From Planctomycetota bacterium (lineage in GTDB: Bacteria > Planctomycetota > UBA11346): a DNA stretch of 39,654 bases. The notes beneath the pieces were generated by a model that was not told where the DNA came from, ran no database searches, and saw only the letters and a list, made by a program, of their open reading frames with translations. Of this stretch, positions 37,210-39,654 are shown one piece after another; the first letter of the stretch is position 1, and every line of letters begins with the position of its first letter. Location: contig JACCZE010000080.1 in the NCBI GenBank assembly GCA_013696105.1, forward strand, positions 1-39,654, given 5' to 3'. A program made the position numbers and the translations under genes.

Positions 37210-39654
37210 GCCGGTTCTCGAGATCGAGGGAACCCCGGCGAGTCGCCTGCGCGAACACGCTCCGCTGATCGTTCTCGCCGCGATCTTCGCCATCGCTGCC
37301 GTGGTGGCGCATCCCTACGACGAGGCGTGGAGCCACCTCCTGCGTTTTTGGAAGGGCCTCCCCCGACCCATCGCCGATGAAGGCGTGTCCGCCATCCGCT
37401 CGCTCGGCAAGGGCGAGGTCGCCGTCGTCTTGGCCCTGGCCTTCGGTGCCCTGGGGCGACGTCGCGAGGCGTGGCGCATACTGTGCGCCCTTCTGATCGT
37501 CGGCGTGGTGGTGACGCTGATGAAGCACGGCTTCGCACGCATCCGGCCCTCGGGCGGAGCGACGTATTCGTTTCCCAGCGGGGATTCCGCCACGGTCGCT
37601 GCGGTCTTCTCCACCCTGATGGTGCGGTCGTGGCGATTCGCTCCGCTGTATGCGCTGCCGATCCTGGCCGTCGCATTCGGACGCGTGCACGAGGGATACC
37701 ATTATCCTGCCGACGTCTGCGCCGGGATCTCGCTCGGCATCCTCGCGAGCATCGCAGCGAGCTGGGCGCCCAGGCCGCGCTGGGGCTGGATGAATACGCG
37801 CGGATGGCTGATGCTGCTCATCGCGTTCCTGGGCGTGGTGTGGGCGACCCAGGAATGGACCGAGAGGAACCATCCCTTCGCGCGCCCCGATGTGCGGATG
37901 TTCGTGCTGGTGTTCGGGCCCGTGCTCGCGTGGCGGATCGCGCTGAAGCACCTGCGCATCGGCTGGTGGCGGAACTCCAGCAGATGGAACCTCCCCGCCT
38001 GGGCCGCTCCCGCGCTGCTGACCGTGGCGATACTGGTGCTATCGCTGTGGTTCAGCGGACGATCGACGCTGTGGGATCGGGACGAGCCGCGCTTCGCGCG
38101 CGCGACCGTCGAGATGGTCGCCAGCGGCGATTACCTCGTGCCGAGCTTCAATGGCGAGCCGCGCCTGCACAAACCGGTGCTCTCGTACTGGCTGATGTCG
38201 GTTCCTGTCCGCTTGTTCGGCTCGCAGGAGTGGTCGGTACGTCTGCCCGCGGTGCTCGGTTCGATCGCGACCTGCTGGCTGCTGTGGTGGACCGCGCGCA
38301 CGTTCCTCGGTTCCCGAGCGGGACATTGGCCGATCGCCATCTTCGCCACCTGTCCGCTCGTGATGGTCTGTGGAACCGCCGCGACCACCGACGCGGTGCT
38401 GGTCGCGTTCATCACCGCGGCGATGGCGCTGTTCGCCGCGCGCCTGGTCACGTCGCAGCCGGAAGAGGCCGTACGTCCGCACTGGGGCACGACCCTCCTC
38501 ATGGGGACGGCGATCGGGTGCGCGCTCCTGGTGAAAGGACCGCTGGGCCTGGTCGTACCCGCCCTGGCGTTCGCGATGACCGCGTTGCTTCTGCGTGGAT
38601 CCCGGACGTTCTCTGGCGCCTTCTGGTGGCATGTCGGCGGAGCGTGCCTGATCGCGCTCGCGCTGTTCTTCGCCTGGGCCATCCCAGCGAACGATGCGAC
38701 GCACGGGCAGTTCCTCAGGGAAGGATTCGGCAAGCACGTCGTCGGCCGCATGGGCACCAGCTTCGAGAGCCATGGCGGCGGATTCTGGTACTACGCACCG
38801 GTGGTGCTCGCGACCTTCTTCCCGTGGATCATGCTGCTGCCGGCAGCGGTGTCATCCCAGCTCGCGAAGCGCCAGGGTCCCCTGCTGCGCGCGTATCTGT
38901 TCGCCTGGCTGATCCCGTCCTTCGTGGTGATGAGCGCGGTGGCGACCAAGCTGCCGCACTACATCCTGCCGATCTTTCCCGCATTGGCCTTGGCGACGGC
39001 CGCCCTGGTGATGCTGCCGCGGTGCGAGCTGAGCGCGCGCGACCGTCGATGGCTCGCGGTCGGCCGATGGCTGGCGGGAATCGTCGGCGTCGCCCTGGTG
39101 ATCGCCCTCATCGCCGCTCCATGGGCACACCTGCTCAAAGCGCTCGAGCTGCCACCACGCCTGGCCAAGAACGTCGCGCGCGTGCCGCAGATTCCCGGAT
39201 TGCTCGCACCTGCGCTGTCGCTCGCATTGATCATCGGCGTGATGATCCATGCGGCGTGGCGCTATCAGGGAACCCTCCGGCTGCGGGGAGCCTCGGCGAT
39301 CCTGGCCTCGGGCATGACGGTGTGGGCGATCGTGGTCGGCTGGCAGGCGCTGCCGGTCGTCGAGCGGCTCAAGCTCTCGAAACCCCTGGCTCAGCAGATC
39401 CGCGAACACTCCGCCGCAGACGTTCCGATCGTGGTGTCGGGGTACGACGAGGCGAGCTTCCACTTCTACATGGACCGTGGACCCATCCCGCGTCTCGGCT
39501 CGACGTTCGAGGAATGGGCCGCAGCGCCAGGCCGGAGCATCCTGGTGACCACCGACGAGCATCTGCGTTCGCAGCCCGCGCTCGCGCAGGCGCACGTGGC
39601 GGTGATCGCCCGCGTCGAAGGCGTCAACATCGCCAACGGGGCGCTGCTGCGCCT
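37193..39654 (+). CDS. PAP2-family phosphatase fused to GT39/ArnT-like glycosyltransferase; 3' end outside window
   Basis: Manual translation from ATG 37193, no stop to window end (absent from ORF track, probably because it has no stop). N-term: KHGFARIRP / FPSGDSATVAAVFS / GRVHEGYHYPADV; C-term: 'LWDRDEPRFARATVEMVASGDYLVPSFNGEPRLHKPVLSYWLMSVPVRLFGSQEWSVRLPAVLG', 'ATKLPHYILPIFPALA'. Confidence 0.87.
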   Translation, partial: MPTVVEPVLEIEGTPASRLREHAPLIVLAAIFAIAAVVAHPYDEAWSHLLRFWKGLPRPIADEGVSAIRSLGKGEVAVVLALAFGALGRRREAWRILCALLIVGVVVTLMKHGFARIRPSGGATYSFPSGDSATVAAVFSTLMVRSWRFAPLYALPILAVAFGRVHEGYHYPADVCAGISLGILASIAASWAPRPRWGWMNTRGWLMLLIAFLGVVWATQEWTERNHPFARPDVRMFVLVFGPVLAWRIALKHLRIGWWRNSSRWNLPAWAAPALLTVAILVLSLWFSGRSTLWDRDEPRFARATVEMVASGDYLVPSFNGEPRLHKPVLSYWLMSVPVRLFGSQEWSVRLPAVLGSIATCWLLWWTARTFLGSRAGHWPIAIFATCPLVMVCGTAATTDAVLVAFITAAMALFAARLVTSQPEEAVRPHWGTTLLMGTAIGCALLVKGPLGLVVPALAFAMTALLLRGSRTFSGAFWWHVGGACLIALALFFAWAIPANDATHGQFLREGFGKHVVGRMGTSFESHGGGFWYYAPVVLATFFPWIMLLPAAVSSQLAKRQGPLLRAYLFAWLIPSFVVMSAVATKLPHYILPIFPALALATAALVMLPRCELSARDRRWLAVGRWLAGIVGVALVIALIAAPWAHLLKALELPPRLAKNVARVPQIPGLLAPALSLALIIGVMIHAAWRYQGTLRLRGASAILASGMTVWAIVVGWQALPVVERLKLSKPLAQQIREHSAADVPIVVSGYDEASFHFYMDRGPIPRLGSTFEEWAAAPGRSILVTTDEHLRSQPALAQAHVAVIARVEGVNIANGALLR

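Noticed and set aside
35698-37293. 531-aa minus-strand ORF opposite the GT39 gene
   Set aside because: Shadow ORF; no motifs, and the plus strand is clearly coding.

Overview
The window is a high-GC bacterial chromosomal segment, densely packed with protein-coding genes. Gene content suggests Planctomycetota or another PVC-group lineage, but that is inference only. Main blocks, left to right: (1) a carbohydrate/uronate block with a D-2-hydroxyacid dehydrogenase, sugar-phosphate isomerase/epimerase, two heparinase II/III-like proteins and a Gfo/Idh/MocA oxidoreductase; (2) an orphan ABC-2-type permease and a large secreted protein with an internal duplication; (3) cysS with a duplicated C-terminal module and a non-canonical KMSKS region; (4) a fatty-acid desaturase, and cysD/cysN where cysN carries a degenerate APS-kinase-like tail; (5) a 156-bp MITE-like palindromic element; (6) PNP, leucyl aminopeptidase, an MDR dehydrogenase and an EEP-family protein; (7) an ECF sigma/FecR-like pair divergent from a MoxR-DUF58-BatA-VWA operon whose last protein embeds a PA14 domain; (8) a secreted protein with two PepSY-like repeats, uxaC, a GT39/ArnT-like transferase, and a PAP2-phosphatase::GT39 fusion running off the window end. 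Non-coding structure includes three intergenic heptamer tandem-repeat patches, a run of hairpins between convergent genes, and a complex repeat/palindrome region upstream of the PepSY-like gene. No tRNA, rRNA, CRISPR or transposase was seen. All family calls come from reading motifs by eye; no searches were run.
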